Assembly (NCBI GenBank): GCA_019448385.1
Contig: JAGTXO010000015.1
Span: forward strand, 620,001 to 684,000
Source of the DNA: Diacronema lutheri
Lineage: Eukaryota; Haptophyta; Pavlovophyceae; Pavlovales; Pavlovaceae
Direction of reading: 5' to 3'
Length of the DNA stretch: 64,000 bases
The notes below the pieces were generated by a model. It had not been told where the DNA came from, searched no databases, and saw only the letters and a program-made list of their open reading frames with translations. Numbering within the stretch: the first letter of the stretch is position 1; each line of letters opens with the position of its first letter. A program made the position numbers and the translations under genes. Shown here piece after piece: positions 10,501 through 20,422 of the stretch.

Positions 10501-13500
10501 GCAGCGGCACGACGAGGCGCACTGGCGTCGAGAGCCCTGCGACTGTGAGCACGCCACCGCCGTCGTCCGGCGCCGCGCGCAGCTCGAGGGAGAAGAGGGA
10601 CGAGAGGAGGTCGCCCACACCGCCGTTTTCGACCGCCGCCTCGCGCTCAACGCCGACCACGTTGCGCTCAAAGAAGACAGAGAGCAGCACGTCGACGGTC
10701 GCGTCGATGTCGGACGAGCCGTCGATGCCCGTCCCTTCGAGCACGCCAGGCGGGAGCAGCGCGCTGCCCAGCTCGGCCGAGCCGTTGACTGCGCCAACCG
10801 TCAAGTTGCCCACCGACGTTGCGCGCGCGCGCTGCGCGGCGATTGCCAGCTGCGTGTCGGCCGAGGCGAGCGCGCCCTCGTCGCCGGTGCTGCCCACAAG
10901 CAGCGCGCGCGCGAGCGCGCTCGCGAGCTCCCGCGCCGCTCCGCCGATCTGCCGCTCGTCGGCGCGCGCGAGGCCGCTCGCATTGCGCGCGAGGACCGAG
11001 CGCAGTGCACCGGCGTGTGCCGCAAAGCTGCCGTCGTCGAGGCCATCGTCGAGGGCGGCGGTGGCGAGCGCGGTGAGCTGCTCGAGCGTCTGCGCCTGCG
11101 TCGGGCCGTCGAGCTCGTTCTCAACAATCGCCTCCGAATCGACAAAGCCGCCGCCATTGCTCCCCTCCGCCGTGTAACGGACGACGTCGGCGAGCGCGCC
11201 GACGAGGAGCCGGCGGAGCGACGCGTCGCCCGCCGTGTCCTCGGCGTCGCCCGCGCGTGCGGCGCGCACGAGCAGCGCGACCATCTGCGCCGCAAGCGCC
11301 GCGAGCTCCTGCGCGTCCGCGCCGCTGTTCGCGCGGAGCGCGGCGAGCGCGCCGCCGGCCGCGAGCGCGCGCACGAGCAGGATGGTGCCCTCGCTGTCTC
11401 CGCCGTCGAGCTCGCGCGACGCGGCGTCGAGCTCGGTCTTGACGAGCGCGGCGCTGCCGAGCGGCTCGGCGGCGGGCACCTCGAGCTCGACGCTCGCGCG
11501 CGCGCGCGCGCCCAGCTGGTCGGAGACGAGGGCGATCAGCGTGTAGTTGCCGCCATGCAGGCGCGCGGCGACGCGCGGCGCGGTCGACTCCGCGCCGAGC
11601 GCGTCGGAGGTCGCCTCCGAGACGGTCTCGCCGGCGGAGGCGAGGGCGTACGAGTAGCGGAATTCGTAGATCAGCGGCAAGCCCTGCTCGTCGTCGTCCT
11701 GCCAGCCCACCGCGCGCAGCTCGACCGTCGAGACGATTGCGCCCTCGTCCCGCGGCAGCACGGCGGCGGCAAGGGAGCCACCAAAGGGCGGGCGATTCAT
11801 CCGCACGTCGGCGCTCGCCTTGGCCGCGACGGAGCCGCCGGCCGGCGTGACCGAGAGGGTGAAGCGGTACGTCGCGCCGGGCGCGAGCACGCCCGAGCGC
11901 AGCGCGAGGGAGAGGCGGCTCGCGCCCGTGCGCGTCACGGTCTGCGCGCTCGACAGGTCGAAGGGCGCGGGCACGAGGCGAGGCGCGGCCGTGCCGTCGA
12001 GGGCGGGCAGCACGAGCTCGGCCGTCCACGCGAGGCTGTACGCGCTGCCGGCCGACGAGAGGAGGAGCGCCGTCGCGTCGCTGTCGAGCCGCGCGCGCAC
12101 CGCCACGCCCTGCGAGGGCACGGACCACTCCGCGTTGTACACGGCGCGACTGAGCGGGTCGAGACGCACAGTCGGCAGGGCCGCCGCGGCAAGGGTGAGC
12201 ACGTGCGTGGCGCTCGACGGCGCGCCGAGCGAGCCGACGGTCATGGGCGAGACCGTCACGGACACCTCATACACGCCCGCTGGCAACGCGCCCGCGCTCG
12301 CGCTCAGCACCGCGCGGCCGGCCGCGCTGGCCGCCAGCGCCTGCGCGAGCGTCGTCACGCTCGCGAGCTGCGTAACGCTAAAGCCCGACGCGTTGGCGAG
12401 CGGCGCGATCGTCCACGCGAAGGTGATGCCCGCGACCGTGACGACCGCGCCGCCCTGGCTCGATACCGTCGGCTGTGCGGGCAGGTTTGGGTCCGTTGAC
12501 GACGACGCGTCGATGCGCCACGCACCGAGCGACGAGACGGTGCGGTCGCCGGTCGCAAAGCTCGCGCGCATCGGCTGCACGTCGACGGCGACGGCGACGG
12601 TGACGCGCGCCGTGTCCGACGGCGCGCCCGCGACGAGCCTCGCGTCGAGCGCGAGCGTGTACGTGAGGCCAGCGCGTAGCGAGAGGCGCGGCAGCCGCAG
12701 CGTCGCGCGGTCCGCCGCGATGACGCCGCCCAGCCCGAGCGATGGCGCCTCGGCGGAGCCGAGCGTGACCGCCGTGCCGCTCGCCGTCCGCGTCACGCCC
12801 AGCACGCTCCACGCGAGCGAGACGGCTGCCGACGTCGATGGGCCGAGGCACGATGGCGGCGACGGCAGCGCGGAGAGGCGAATTGTTGCGTCTGCGCGCG
12901 CGCTCCGCCTGCTCGCGCCGAGCAGCGTGAGCGTCGGTCGTAAGCCTGAGCGCAGGACTGTGTGCGTCGCCGGACTCGACTCAACGCCGAGCGCCGAGCG
13001 GACGCGCAGCACAAAGTCGAAGCGCGCACCGCCGTTGAGATCGGCCGCGCTGAGCGCGACGATTGGCGTGCCGCCCGGTAGCGCGCGCAGCTTTGCGTCG
13101 AGCGCGAGCGCATTGTCGGAGAGCGCGCCGTCCACCGACCACAGATATATGAGCTGGCCTGCACCGCCGGCGGACGAGGTGGAGCCATCGAGCGTGAGCG
13201 TGGAGGCCGGGCATGCGGCGATGGCCGACGGCGCCGAGATGGACGCGACGGGCGTCGGGCAGCCGCCGGGCGCCGCGCTGCCGTCAGCGTCCTCGCACGG
13301 AGCGTCGGTGCTGATCGTCGCGCCGAGGAGTCCGGCGCACAGCTCGTCCGGGCACCCGCCGGAGAAAAGGGCCGGCGCGAGCGTGTCCGGCGCGACCTGC
13401 ACGGTGAATCCGGGCGCGATGGCCGTCTGCTGCGAGAGCTGCGCGATGAGCACCGTGTCCGACCGCCAGTAGCAGAGCGGCGCGGCCGTGCCCGAGCCGC

Positions 13501-15979
13501 GGATCTCGTCAACGGTCGCCGGCGCGAGCACGAGCGCGCACGCGGCGAGGCCGACCATGCCCGCGCGGTTCGTGGGCAGGTCGCCGAAGCGCAGGACGAG
13601 CGCTGTGCCCGTCGCGTCGAAGGCCGCGCGCTGCAGCACCGGCGGGTGCAGCCCGACGAAACTGAAGCGCACGCCGGAAGCCACCTCGCGCTCGGGCTGG
13701 CCGTGGAGCGAGACGGTGATCGGCGCGTCGCCCGTGCCGAAAGGCGTTGTGCCCGTGATCGTCGTGTCCGTGTGGCTGATGTAGGCAAGCGCGCCCGTGC
13801 CGACCAGCACGCTCGGCAGCGGCGCCTTGTTGCCGAGGAGAGCCGACAGCGCACCAAAACCCGCGCCAAAGATGGTGATCACCTCGCCGCCCGTCGCGGC
13901 GCCCGTGCTCGGCACGACCGACGTCACGTTTGGCGGCGCGGCGTACGAGAAGGGCAGGCCGGCGACGGTCGTCGATGCGACCGAGCCCGAGTTGAGCGAA
14001 AGGGCGACCTCCTGAGCGCCCAGCTCCTCGGACGAGGCCGGCCTCGGCGGCAGCTCGCACACGGCACGCGCCTGCTCGCCGTTGCTTGGCAGAAGGAGCG
14101 CAACTGCCGCGCAGCCCGTCGCAGCAGGCAACTGCTCGGACGCGCGCAGCACGCAGCACAGCTCGTTGCGCGAGAACGCGCCGCTCGCCGCGTCAAAGCC
14201 CGCGCCAGCAATCGTCACGAGCGCGCCGCGAGTCGTGCTGCCCGCCGGCGGGTTGATCGACTCGAGCGTGATGCTCTCGCGCGCGTAGACGAGGAGCCGC
14301 GGCTGCTCGAGCGCGAACGGCAAAAAGGACGTGCCGCCGTCGAGGGACGCGCTCACGTCAAACTCTAGGGACGAGGTGGGCGCTGGCCTCGGCTCGGAGA
14401 GCACGGCGATCGGCAGCGGGTCGCACACGACCGCACCGCCGCCCGGCGACACGGTCGCCGGCGTGTGCGCCGCAGCCATGCCGCCGCTCAACTGTCGCCA
14501 GCGGAAGAGGCATGAGGTGAGGTTCTGCGCCGCGCTGCCGTTCACGCTCGGCAGCGGCAGCGGCGCGATGCCGCTGCCGACGATCGTGAGCGATGCGCCC
14601 TGCAAGCTCTCGTCAAACGAGAGCGCCGATGGCGTCGCGTACGCGACTGATGCGCCGTGCACGTACAGATCGGGCGTCGGCTCCGCGCGCACAAAATGCT
14701 GCCCGTCGAGCGTGACGCGCAGCGGCTGCGAGACGAGCAGCGTGCTGCCGTCGATGCGCGCGAGCGCGTCGACGGCAGCTTCGGCGGGCAGCGTGCAGCG
14801 CGCCGTGCCGGGTGAGAGCACGCGCAGCTCGCTCGTGCCCCACGCACCCCACTCGCACCGCGCGCCGCCGTAGTCGGCGAAGCCGGCGCCAAAGAGCCCG
14901 ACCGTCTTGCCGCTCGCAGCCTCGCCGCGGCTCACGGCGAGCGGCGAGAAGGAGTTGAGCGCGAGGTTAGGCAGCGCGTACACGGTGATCGTGCGCCCGT
15001 GCGGCGGATACGCGGCTGGCGGCCAGCTCTCGTCGACGGCCTCGAGGTACGGCAGCAGCGCGCTGCCCGGCGACGCGTCCAAGTCTTCGGCGGCGGCTGG
15101 CGTGAAGGGCGCGCACACGACGGACGTGGGAGTGACAAGGAGCACGTCGACAAATGCTGAGCCGCCCAGCATCGTGCCCAGCAGGTCGAACCGGCAGCGC
15201 AGCCACACCTCGCGGCCGAGCGCGGGCTCGAGCCCCGAGCCAAAGAAGGTGATTGTCGTCGACGCGTCGAATGGCGCACCGGTCGGCGAAACGGAGTCGA
15301 GCACGGCCGCGCCGAGTAGGCCGAACGATGGCGCGGGGGGCGACAGAAAGCCGGCAGGGCTCGGCGGCGGCGGCGAGCGACGCGGCGGGCTCGGCGGGCT
15401 CGGTGGGCTCGCGGTGGCAGGCCATTCGCAGATGACCTCACGCGCCGACGCGCAGTCCTCCGTGATCCAGATCACGTCATCCGTGAAGCGAGCGCACCTG
15501 TCGCCCGCCTGCTCCTGCGACGGCGCAGTGGCCTGCAGCCGGCGACGCGGCGTGACGGCCGCGGGCACTTGCGGCTCAAAGGCGCCCCAGTTGCTGTAGA
15601 TGACGGGCTCGCCCGACGACCATTTGCGAAAGAGGTCGATCGACGACGCGCCGAGCCACGGCGAGAAGCCTTGCACCTCGGCCGCCGCTTCAATGAAGAG
15701 GCCGAGGACAAACTGGTCCTCGGCTTGGTCCTCGATCGAGACGAGGCGTGCGCCAGCCGCGATCTGCGCGCACGCAGCCTTCGCGGTGACAAAGTCCACG
15801 GCCACCAGGTCCACCGAGTAGCAGCTGCCGGCGAATGCGACCGAGCCAGGCGTGCACGTGGGCGACAACGGCGGTGGAGCCGGCGCAAAAATTTGCACGA
15901 GGGCGGACGAGCCGCGCGCGCACAGCAGGCAGATGATGGCCGCCTCGCGGCGCGTGAGATGCACGCGCCGGCGGCACAT
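7574..15979 (-). CDS. Polycystin-1/REJ-like receptor with C-type lectin, IPT, REJ and GPS regions
   Basis: About 2,750 residues after splicing. Order from the N-terminus: a signal peptide (REAAIICLLCARGSSA); a C-type lectin domain, residues about 41-183 (GSCYSVD to REVICEWP); a Pro-rich linker; several IPT/TIG repeats (such as VTSVVPSTGAATGGEVITIF); a PKD/REJ-like region (LTLDGSTSSAGGAGQLIYLW); a Cys-rich EGF-like unit; a GPS autoproteolysis region ending CACTHLTSFGGV (near 10210-10350); then several membrane segments, the last three in 7600-7930. No PLAT domain is evident. One 153-bp GT-AG intron (9958..9806), in frame and stop-free, joins THTR to ILAPLHKL. Relatives act as adhesion receptors that pair with polycystin-2 channels at cilia or gamete surfaces. 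The tight convergence with the upstream neighbour is notable. Confidence 0.85.
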   Translation of the reverse strand: MCRRRVHLTRREAAIICLLCARGSSALVQIFAPAPPPLSPTCTPGSVAFAGSCYSVDLVAVDFVTAKAACAQIAAGARLVSIEDQAEDQFVLGLFIEAAAEVQGFSPWLGASSIDLFRKWSSGEPVIYSNWGAFEPQVPAAVTPRRRLQATAPSQEQAGDRCARFTDDVIWITEDCASAREVICEWPATASPPSPPSPPRRSPPPPSPAGFLSPPAPSFGLLGAAVLDSVSPTGAPFDASTTITFFGSGLEPALGREVWLRCRFDLLGTMLGGSAFVDVLLVTPTSVVCAPFTPAAAEDLDASPGSALLPYLEAVDESWPPAAYPPHGRTITVYALPNLALNSFSPLAVSRGEAASGKTVGLFGAGFADYGGARCEWGAWGTSELRVLSPGTARCTLPAEAAVDALARIDGSTLLVSQPLRVTLDGQHFVRAEPTPDLYVHGASVAYATPSALSFDESLQGASLTIVGSGIAPLPLPSVNGSAAQNLTSCLFRWRQLSGGMAAAHTPATVSPGGGAVVCDPLPIAVLSEPRPAPTSSLEFDVSASLDGGTSFLPFALEQPRLLVYARESITLESINPPAGSTTRGALVTIAGAGFDAASGAFSRNELCCVLRASEQLPAATGCAAVALLLPSNGEQARAVCELPPRPASSEELGAQEVALSLNSGSVASTTVAGLPFSYAAPPNVTSVVPSTGAATGGEVITIFGAGFGALSALLGNKAPLPSVLVGTGALAYISHTDTTITGTTPFGTGDAPITVSLHGQPEREVASGVRFSFVGLHPPVLQRAAFDATGTALVLRFGDLPTNRAGMVGLAACALVLAPATVDEIRGSGTAAPLCYWRSDTVLIAQLSQQTAIAPGFTVQVAPDTLAPALFSGGCPDELCAGLLGATISTDAPCEDADGSAAPGGCPTPVASISAPSAIAACPASTLTLDGSTSSAGGAGQLIYLWSVDGALSDNALALDAKLRALPGGTPIVALSAADLNGGARFDFVLRVRSALGVESSPATHTVLRSGLRPTLTLLGASRRSARADATIRLSALPSPPSCLGPSTSAAVSLAWSVLGVTRTASGTAVTLGSAEAPSLGLGGVIAADRATLRLPRLSLRAGLTYTLALDARLVAGAPSDTARVTVAVAVDVQPMRASFATGDRTVSSLGAWRIDASSSTDPNLPAQPTVSSQGGAVVTVAGITFAWTIAPLANASGFSVTQLASVTTLAQALAASAAGRAVLSASAGALPAGVYEVSVTVSPMTVGSLGAPSSATHVLTLAAAALPTVRLDPLSRAVYNAEWSVPSQGVAVRARLDSDATALLLSSAGSAYSLAWTAELVLPALDGTAAPRLVPAPFDLSSAQTVTRTGASRLSLALRSGVLAPGATYRFTLSVTPAGGSVAAKASADVRMNRPPFGGSLAAAVLPRDEGAIVSTVELRAVGWQDDDEQGLPLIYEFRYSYALASAGETVSEATSDALGAESTAPRVAARLHGGNYTLIALVSDQLGARARASVELEVPAAEPLGSAALVKTELDAASRELDGGDSEGTILLVRALAAGGALAALRANSGADAQELAALAAQMVALLVRAARAGDAEDTAGDASLRRLLVGALADVVRYTAEGSNGGGFVDSEAIVENELDGPTQAQTLEQLTALATAALDDGLDDGSFAAHAGALRSVLARNASGLARADERQIGGAARELASALARALLVGSTGDEGALASADTQLAIAAQRARATSVGNLTVGAVNGSAELGSALLPPGVLEGTGIDGSSDIDATVDVLLSVFFERNVVGVEREAAVENGGVGDLLSSLFSLELRAAPDDGGGVLTVAGLSTPVRLVVPLQLGDSGACTSDAECGVVLASGLRTGECAAGRCACASPFAGATCSRQAACAFFDEAEEVWSSAGCETLARTASEPYGVLLCACTHLTSFGGVRFPNSAEEFEENINNLRVNTLSTDDLAGTFTQPDVADNLVIYTAVFLIVAIDVLLVLVGCALDTRERRRTALRRGTTYKLRAIDKETHTRVRAAARPRSLALRARRAAPRRAAQRRAAPRTHAARATCRAPPCRTPPVLAQILAPLHKLDARLRAAGRNAEVAQLVNASVRLQAGGRAMLARRRVSALRYGRDAVDMAVSERRRRMARERRVRKAAARTARERAGTERVGLLRTVRTAVRLHLGALFVGPARALARRSSRAWLGASPGSGGAAAPAAEAISTSSAPARAANVHTRPISTWARLWRRSLHALRERHPLSSVLFAHRPQLRRAQLAQCLCSLLMLQLLVEAILYDPHLVDTFDVGLRRRRLQASGVGSAASAAAGSDAIDSEAELLPFEYVLVVSLMCAALSLPALVVFRSIFRVANRVAERRSAPDDLALWLAHRATAAVASALAESSAPRPSPSFIEWTSAQLGLSASLAAGASETSSFKACRRAGESEGVAGGTSSVPASFGALGAQRGAGGAPLNRPPPTLQPTPPPPTWRPSAARSPANALAPKIVHAPASDLEAGATSNGSRPGSARRFSIPFVTEPPFSAVPPPPRLPAPLAGRAPTAAPSDRAAPLGAKQRSGASVGVLHDALRVPLPAAAQIRRMDARRHQKRAMTVIHGLVNADTKASARDQARALQLFLSGLLEHIEQDASISAISARELDALEIGLSQLNSSAEESVLLRRLPTDRFTGAVPRGALLEHARERRDAARRTAAALSAKERAQLVRRVPAWVFGAVAWCVHAGIFAVLVVVLLSFGRTFNNDFVLDLMVGWTLTILCTLTVQEPIFIALFASMPVIVELLLANPAVSELIHSFLESWIGQIVRGMWTILETISTSC

Positions 15980-16040
15980 GCACGCAAAGTTGGCGGCAGA
16001 AGCCTGCGCCCACCGGATTTACTTACCAGTTTGAGCGACT

Positions 16041-16050
16041 TAATAATATA
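16041..16050 (-). promoter_or_regulatory. TATA-like element upstream of the polycystin-1-like gene
   Basis: Read leftward the sequence is TATATTATTA, a rare AT island, 61 bp before the ATG at 15979. Spacing suits a TATA box with a start of transcription about 30 bp further on. Confidence 0.4.
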
Positions 16051-16056
16051 CTTGTG

Positions 16057-16106
16057 CCTTTGGTTGCAACCGCAGAAGCTTGGTTGGCCTTTGGTTGCAA
16101 CCGCAG
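16057..16106. repeat. Two copies of a 19-bp motif with a palindromic core
   Basis: CCTTTGGTTGCAACCGCAG occurs at 16057-16075 and again at 16088-16106, a 31-bp period. The core GGTTGCAACC is a perfect 10-bp palindrome. It lies between the 3' end of the coiled-coil gene (stop at 16144) and the TATA-like element, so it could be an operator-like binding site or a 3' processing signal. Confidence 0.6.
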
Positions 16107-16143
16107 TCCGGGGCCGTCCCACGGCGCCGCGCAGCCGCCGGAT

Positions 16144-19100
16144 TCAACGCCTGACTGCGCCGCGCACGGCGCTGCCGGAGAGCGGGTGCGCCGCCTCGCT
16201 GCTGCCCCAGATCGCCTTGGTGCGCGCCATGCCTTGCGGGAAGCCGTAGTTCACCTTCTCGGCGGGCGCGAGCGCGCGCGGCACGTTGGCCTTGCTCACG
16301 TGCCCCTCCTGCTTCTCGCCCACGACAACGAGCTTTGGCAGGCTGCGCGGCTTGTCGGCGGGCGCGTCGATCGATGCCGTCGACCGCATCTGCCCCGCCT
16401 GCAGCACCGCGCTGATCGGCGAGCCAAGGTCGCGCGAGCCGCGTCGGCCCATGCCCAGCTGGCCGATCGCCGTGCCGTGCCGCACGGGCACGAGCGGGAG
16501 CGGCCGGCTGCCGCGGATGTCCCACGCGTACATTTGCGTGTTGCGCGCGAGCGGATTGTACGGCCTGGGCCTGGACGTGCGCCCGCCCACTGAGCGCCCG
16601 CCTGCTGCCTGCCGCTGCGCCGCGTGCCCGGGCGTGTAGTAGCGCATGCCGGGCAGGGCGCGCTCGAGCCGCAAGATGTCCTCGTCGATGGACGTCAGCT
16701 GCGCGCCGAGCGCGCGCGCGCGCGGGGAAGGCAGCGCGCGGCGCAGCGCGGCGCGAGGCGCTCGAGTGGTCAGCCGAGCGCGTGGCGCGCGCTGGCTGTG
16801 CGCGCGCGCACTCGTGCGCACCTGCTCGACCATGTGCTGGTGATTTGAGCGCTGCATCGTGTGCACGCGCGCGGCGACGGCCTTGATGCAGCCGTCGAAG
16901 AGCGCCTCCGAGTACGACTTGGTCAGGTCGGCGCGCTCCTCGAGCAGTCGGCGCGTGTGCGCGGTGTCGCCCGCCGTCGCCGCGAGCATTGCCTGCAGGT
17001 CGGCGACGTGCCGCTCGATCTTTGCGCGCACGTCGCGCTCGAGCTTCCGCGTGTCGAGCACGCGCTTGTTCACCTGCGGCGCGTCGCGCCGTCACGAGGT
17101 CGCGCGTCAGCACGACGGAGCGCGCCGCGCAGGACGGGCGCTCGTCGGGTTGGCGCGGGCGGGGCGATGCGCAGGACGCGATTCGCAGGCGCGCGCGCGC
17201 GCGCGCGCTCGCGATCGCGCGCCGTACGTCGTCCTTGTCCGCCTTGTCCAACACGGTGCGCTTGAGCGCGGCCATCTGCGCGTGCAGCCGCGCGAGCAGC
17301 CCGCCGCGCCCATCAAAGGTGCCGACGAGCTCCTTGAGCGCCTCGATCTCGTGCTCGTGCGCGGCGAGCTGCTCGACGATCATCTCCTGCATCTGCGCGT
17401 GGCCCTGAAGCGCGGCGGCCAGGTTGCGCGCGTGCGGGCCGTCCATCGAGGTGCCGCCGGCGCCGCTTGGCGGCGCGGCTGGCAAGGGCGCGGCCTGTGC
17501 GGCCGCGCGGCGCGCCGGCTGCGCCGGCTGCGCCGGCTGCGCGGGCTGTGGCCTGCCCTCGTGCCCCTCGATCTTGTCGAGCAGCGTCGTCTGCACATTC
17601 TCGACGTGCGCTGCGATCTGTAGCCGCAGCCGGTGCAGCGCAAGGGCGTCCACCTTCACCTTCATCGCCGAGCGCACCTCCTCGATGGTCGAGCGAAGCA
17701 AGGAGAGGTCGTGCGACATGTCGTCTGACAGGCCGCCTCCGCCTCCGCCCCCGCCTCCGTTTCCGCCCCTGCCCCCCTCCTCGCCTCCGTCCCTGCCTCC
17801 GCCGCCGCCTCCGCCCCCGCCCACGCCAAACATTGCGCTCCACGTGGTCGGCTGCCCGTCGGCGTCGACCACGCGCAGCGGCACGCTCGACATCGCCATC
17901 GCCGCCACGACGGCTCCCTCGCTCTCCACGCCGAGATGCGCGGACGGCGTGGCGGGCCTGCGCGGTGATCGCTGCGCGCTTGCATCACTCGCTGCACGAG
18001 GTGATCGCTGTGCGCTCGCGTCACGCACTGCGCGCGGCGATGGCTGCGAGCTCGCGTCGCCCGCCGCGCTCGCGTCACGCACTGCACGAGGCGATCGCTG
18101 CGAGCTCGCGTCGCCCGCCGCGCTCGCGTCACGCACTGCACGAGGCGATCGCTGCGAGCTCGCGTCGCCCGCCGCGCTCGCGTCACGCACTGCACGAGGC
18201 GATCGCTGCGAGCTCGCGTCGCCCGCCGCGCTCGCGTCACGCACTGCACGAGGCGATCGCTGCGACCTCGCGTCACCCTCCGCGCGCGGCGATCGCTGCG
18301 TGCCAGCGTCGCCCATGTGGCGCGGCGACCGCTGCACGCTCGCGTCGTCCACCGCGCGCGGCGACCACTGCGCCGCCGATTCCGCTTGGCTGGGCGGCTC
18401 GGTGCCGGCCTCGCGCAACGCAGTCGCGCGCGCGTGCGTCCCAGACTCTGCCGTGCTCACGCCCGCCACCGGGTCCTCGCCCTCGGCCGCGCCGACCGCA
18501 CCGGCCGTCAGCCCGTCTGCACGCGGTGCCATCCCACCGACGGTGGGCGACACGGGCGGTAGCACAGCGGACCGCGCGGCGGCCGGCGGCAGCACGCGGC
18601 CGGCGAGAGGCGACATGGGCGGTGGCCTGGCGATCTGCGCGGCGGTCGGCGGCGGCGAGCGGCCGGCGAGAGGCGACATGGGCCGTGGCTCGGCGATCTG
18701 CGCGGCGGTCGGCCGCGGCGAGCCGACGGCGACGTCGGTGAGCTGCAGCGTGCCATCCGGGAGTGGCACGGCCGCGAGCCTCGGCTGCCCGTCCGGCCCG
18801 ACCTGGATGACGCCGGTCATCGGCGCGCTCGCGGCCGACCGAGCCTTTGCGCGCGCGAGCGCGTCGGTCGCGGCCTGCAGAGCGTTGAGCTGGTCGACGA
18901 GCTCGTTGACCGCGTCGACCTCGGCCTTGCTCGACACGAGCCCGCGCAGCTCGTCCAGCACCGCCGAGTCGGCGATCGACGTGGACAGCACGGCGATCCG
19001 CTCGGCGAGCGCGCGCAGCTCGGCGTCGTGCAGGTCGGTGGCGCGCGTGAGCTCCGCTTGGAGCGCGCCCAGCTCGTGCTTGTGCTCGTCGGAGAGGGAG

Positions 19101-20176
19101 GCGAGCTCGGCCTGCAGCGCGGCAGACTGCCCGGAGAGCTCGACGCCGAGGCGCTCGAGCCGCGGCTTGAGCTTGGGCTCGGAGAGCTCCTCCATCAGCT
19201 CGCTCACGATCTGCTCCTGCACGGCGTGCTGCACGGCGCCAAGCTGCGCGGCGAACCTCAACTCGAGCGAATCGGCCGACTCGACGATCGATGCGGAGAG
19301 AGTCTCCTTGTCGGCGGTGGTCTGATCCTTGACCTCAACAAGCACGTTCGCCAGCTTGCCCATCTCCTCGCGCGCCTCCGCCGCCGTCTGCTCCACCGAC
19401 TTTTCGCGCGACGCCGCCTCAGCTTGTACCATCCGGTTCGCCTCGGCGAGCATCTTTGCCTCGAGCTCGGCGTTCACGTCGCCCAGCGCGCCGGTCACAT
19501 CCTCGACGCGCTCGAGGCGCGCGGCGAGGTCAACAGCCGTGCGCTCGAGCTCATCGCGCAGCACGCCAACCAGCTCCGCCGACTTTGCGCGCGCCTCGTC
19601 AAGCGCGCCGTCGTGGCCGTCGAGCCGATCGACCGCGGCGACGACTGCCGCCTTGAGCTCGTCCAGCCCACCGCCCGACTCGGCCTTGACAGCCTCGAGC
19701 GCCTCGGTGAGCGTGCTCAGGTCGGTGCGCACCGAGTTGAATTGCGCGTCGCTCCGGCCCGCCGCCTCGGCATGCCGCTCGGCCAGCGCCGCAGCGTCCG
19801 CGTGCAGCGCGCCGATCCGTTCGTCGGCGGTGGCCGCACGCGCAAAGAGCTCCGCGCGCTCGCGCCGACCGACGGCGCGCTCGCCAATCTCGACGGCGTT
19901 GCTGAGCACGTCGAGGAGAAGGCCACCTACCACGTCCTCCGCCGTGATCGCCGCCGCCGCCTCGCGCGCCGCCGACTCCACCTCGGCCGACCTCGCGAGA
20001 AGGCTGTCAATCTGCGCCTGCTGCTTGGCCATCGCCTCGCTCGCCGCCGCGTCGCGCGCCTTGACATCGGCGTGCAATTCGTCGACGCGGATGGCAAGGA
20101 GCTTGAGCACGTCGACGAGCGGCGCCACGTCCACGCTCAGCGCGAGCCCCTCGATGCCCGCCGTCGCCGCCGCCAT
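16144..20176 (-). CDS. Coiled-coil protein with 18-residue tandem repeats
   Basis: The start at 20176 has an ideal Kozak context (CACCATGG). Exons 20176..17228, 17073..16822 and 16698..16144 join through GT-AG introns of 154 and 123 bp, for about 1,251 residues. The N-terminal third is a long coiled coil (AIRVDELHADVKARDAAASE onward). A Pro/Ser-rich middle follows with Ser-Pro-Arg repeats (GDASSQRSPRAVRD), then a poly-Gly tract near 17740-17830. A second helical region (KADKDDVNKRVLDTRKLERD) comes next, and a basic tail with YAWDIRGSRPLPL. The architecture recalls cytoskeletal or ciliary coiled-coil proteins with a helical core domain, but no family is named with confidence. The SPR repeats look like proline-directed kinase sites (inference). 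Confidence 0.75.
17980..18300. repeat. 54-bp coding tandem repeat
   Basis: The word CACGCACTGC recurs at 18022, 18076, 18130, 18184 and 18238, exactly 54 bp apart, encoding 18-residue units on the minus strand. The three central units are nearly identical at DNA level, which suggests recent slippage or unequal exchange. Confidence 0.85.
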
Positions 20177-20247
20177 GGTGACGGGCGGCCCCTCGCCAGG
20201 CCGCTCGCTCCTGCTGGCCCACGAAACGACCCTGGACTGAAACCGTG

Positions 20248-20266
20248 GAGTTGAACTCCTCAACTC
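20248..20266. other. Small inverted repeat upstream of the coiled-coil gene
   Basis: GAGTTGA and TCAACTC are perfect 7-bp arms around a 5-bp loop (ACTCC), 72 bp upstream of the start codon at 20176. It may be a binding site or a 5' UTR hairpin; function is unknown. Confidence 0.35.
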
Positions 20267-20422
20267 CCCGTCTGCAGTTCGGATCGCCGTTCGCTGATCA
20301 TGGAGTTCCGTGCCAAGTCGCGACTCGCGTGTCTCGTCTCAGCGCCTCTCTCACAGCGTCGCCCCCGCTGCCGTCGCGCCGCCCGTCGCTGGCGACCATT
20401 TGAGTCCGCGCTCGTCCGCGGC

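Noticed and set aside
8900-12499. 1,199-codon rightward open frame
   Set aside because: Antisense to the conserved polycystin-1-like gene; Arg/Ala-rich composition is a product of GC-rich codons, with no domain.
15995-16034. GGTAAGTAAAT on the minus strand as a 5' UTR splice donor
   Set aside because: It matches a donor well, but the only nearby acceptor leaves an intron of about 23 bp, too short to splice.
17980-18300. CRISPR-like array
   Set aside because: Units are contiguous 54-bp coding repeats with no spacers; the genome is eukaryotic.
17424-19325. 633-codon rightward frame with RGDRCELASPAAL repeats
   Set aside because: Mirror of the 54-bp repeats of the minus-strand coiled-coil gene; the other strand has the coiled-coil pattern, introns and Kozak start.
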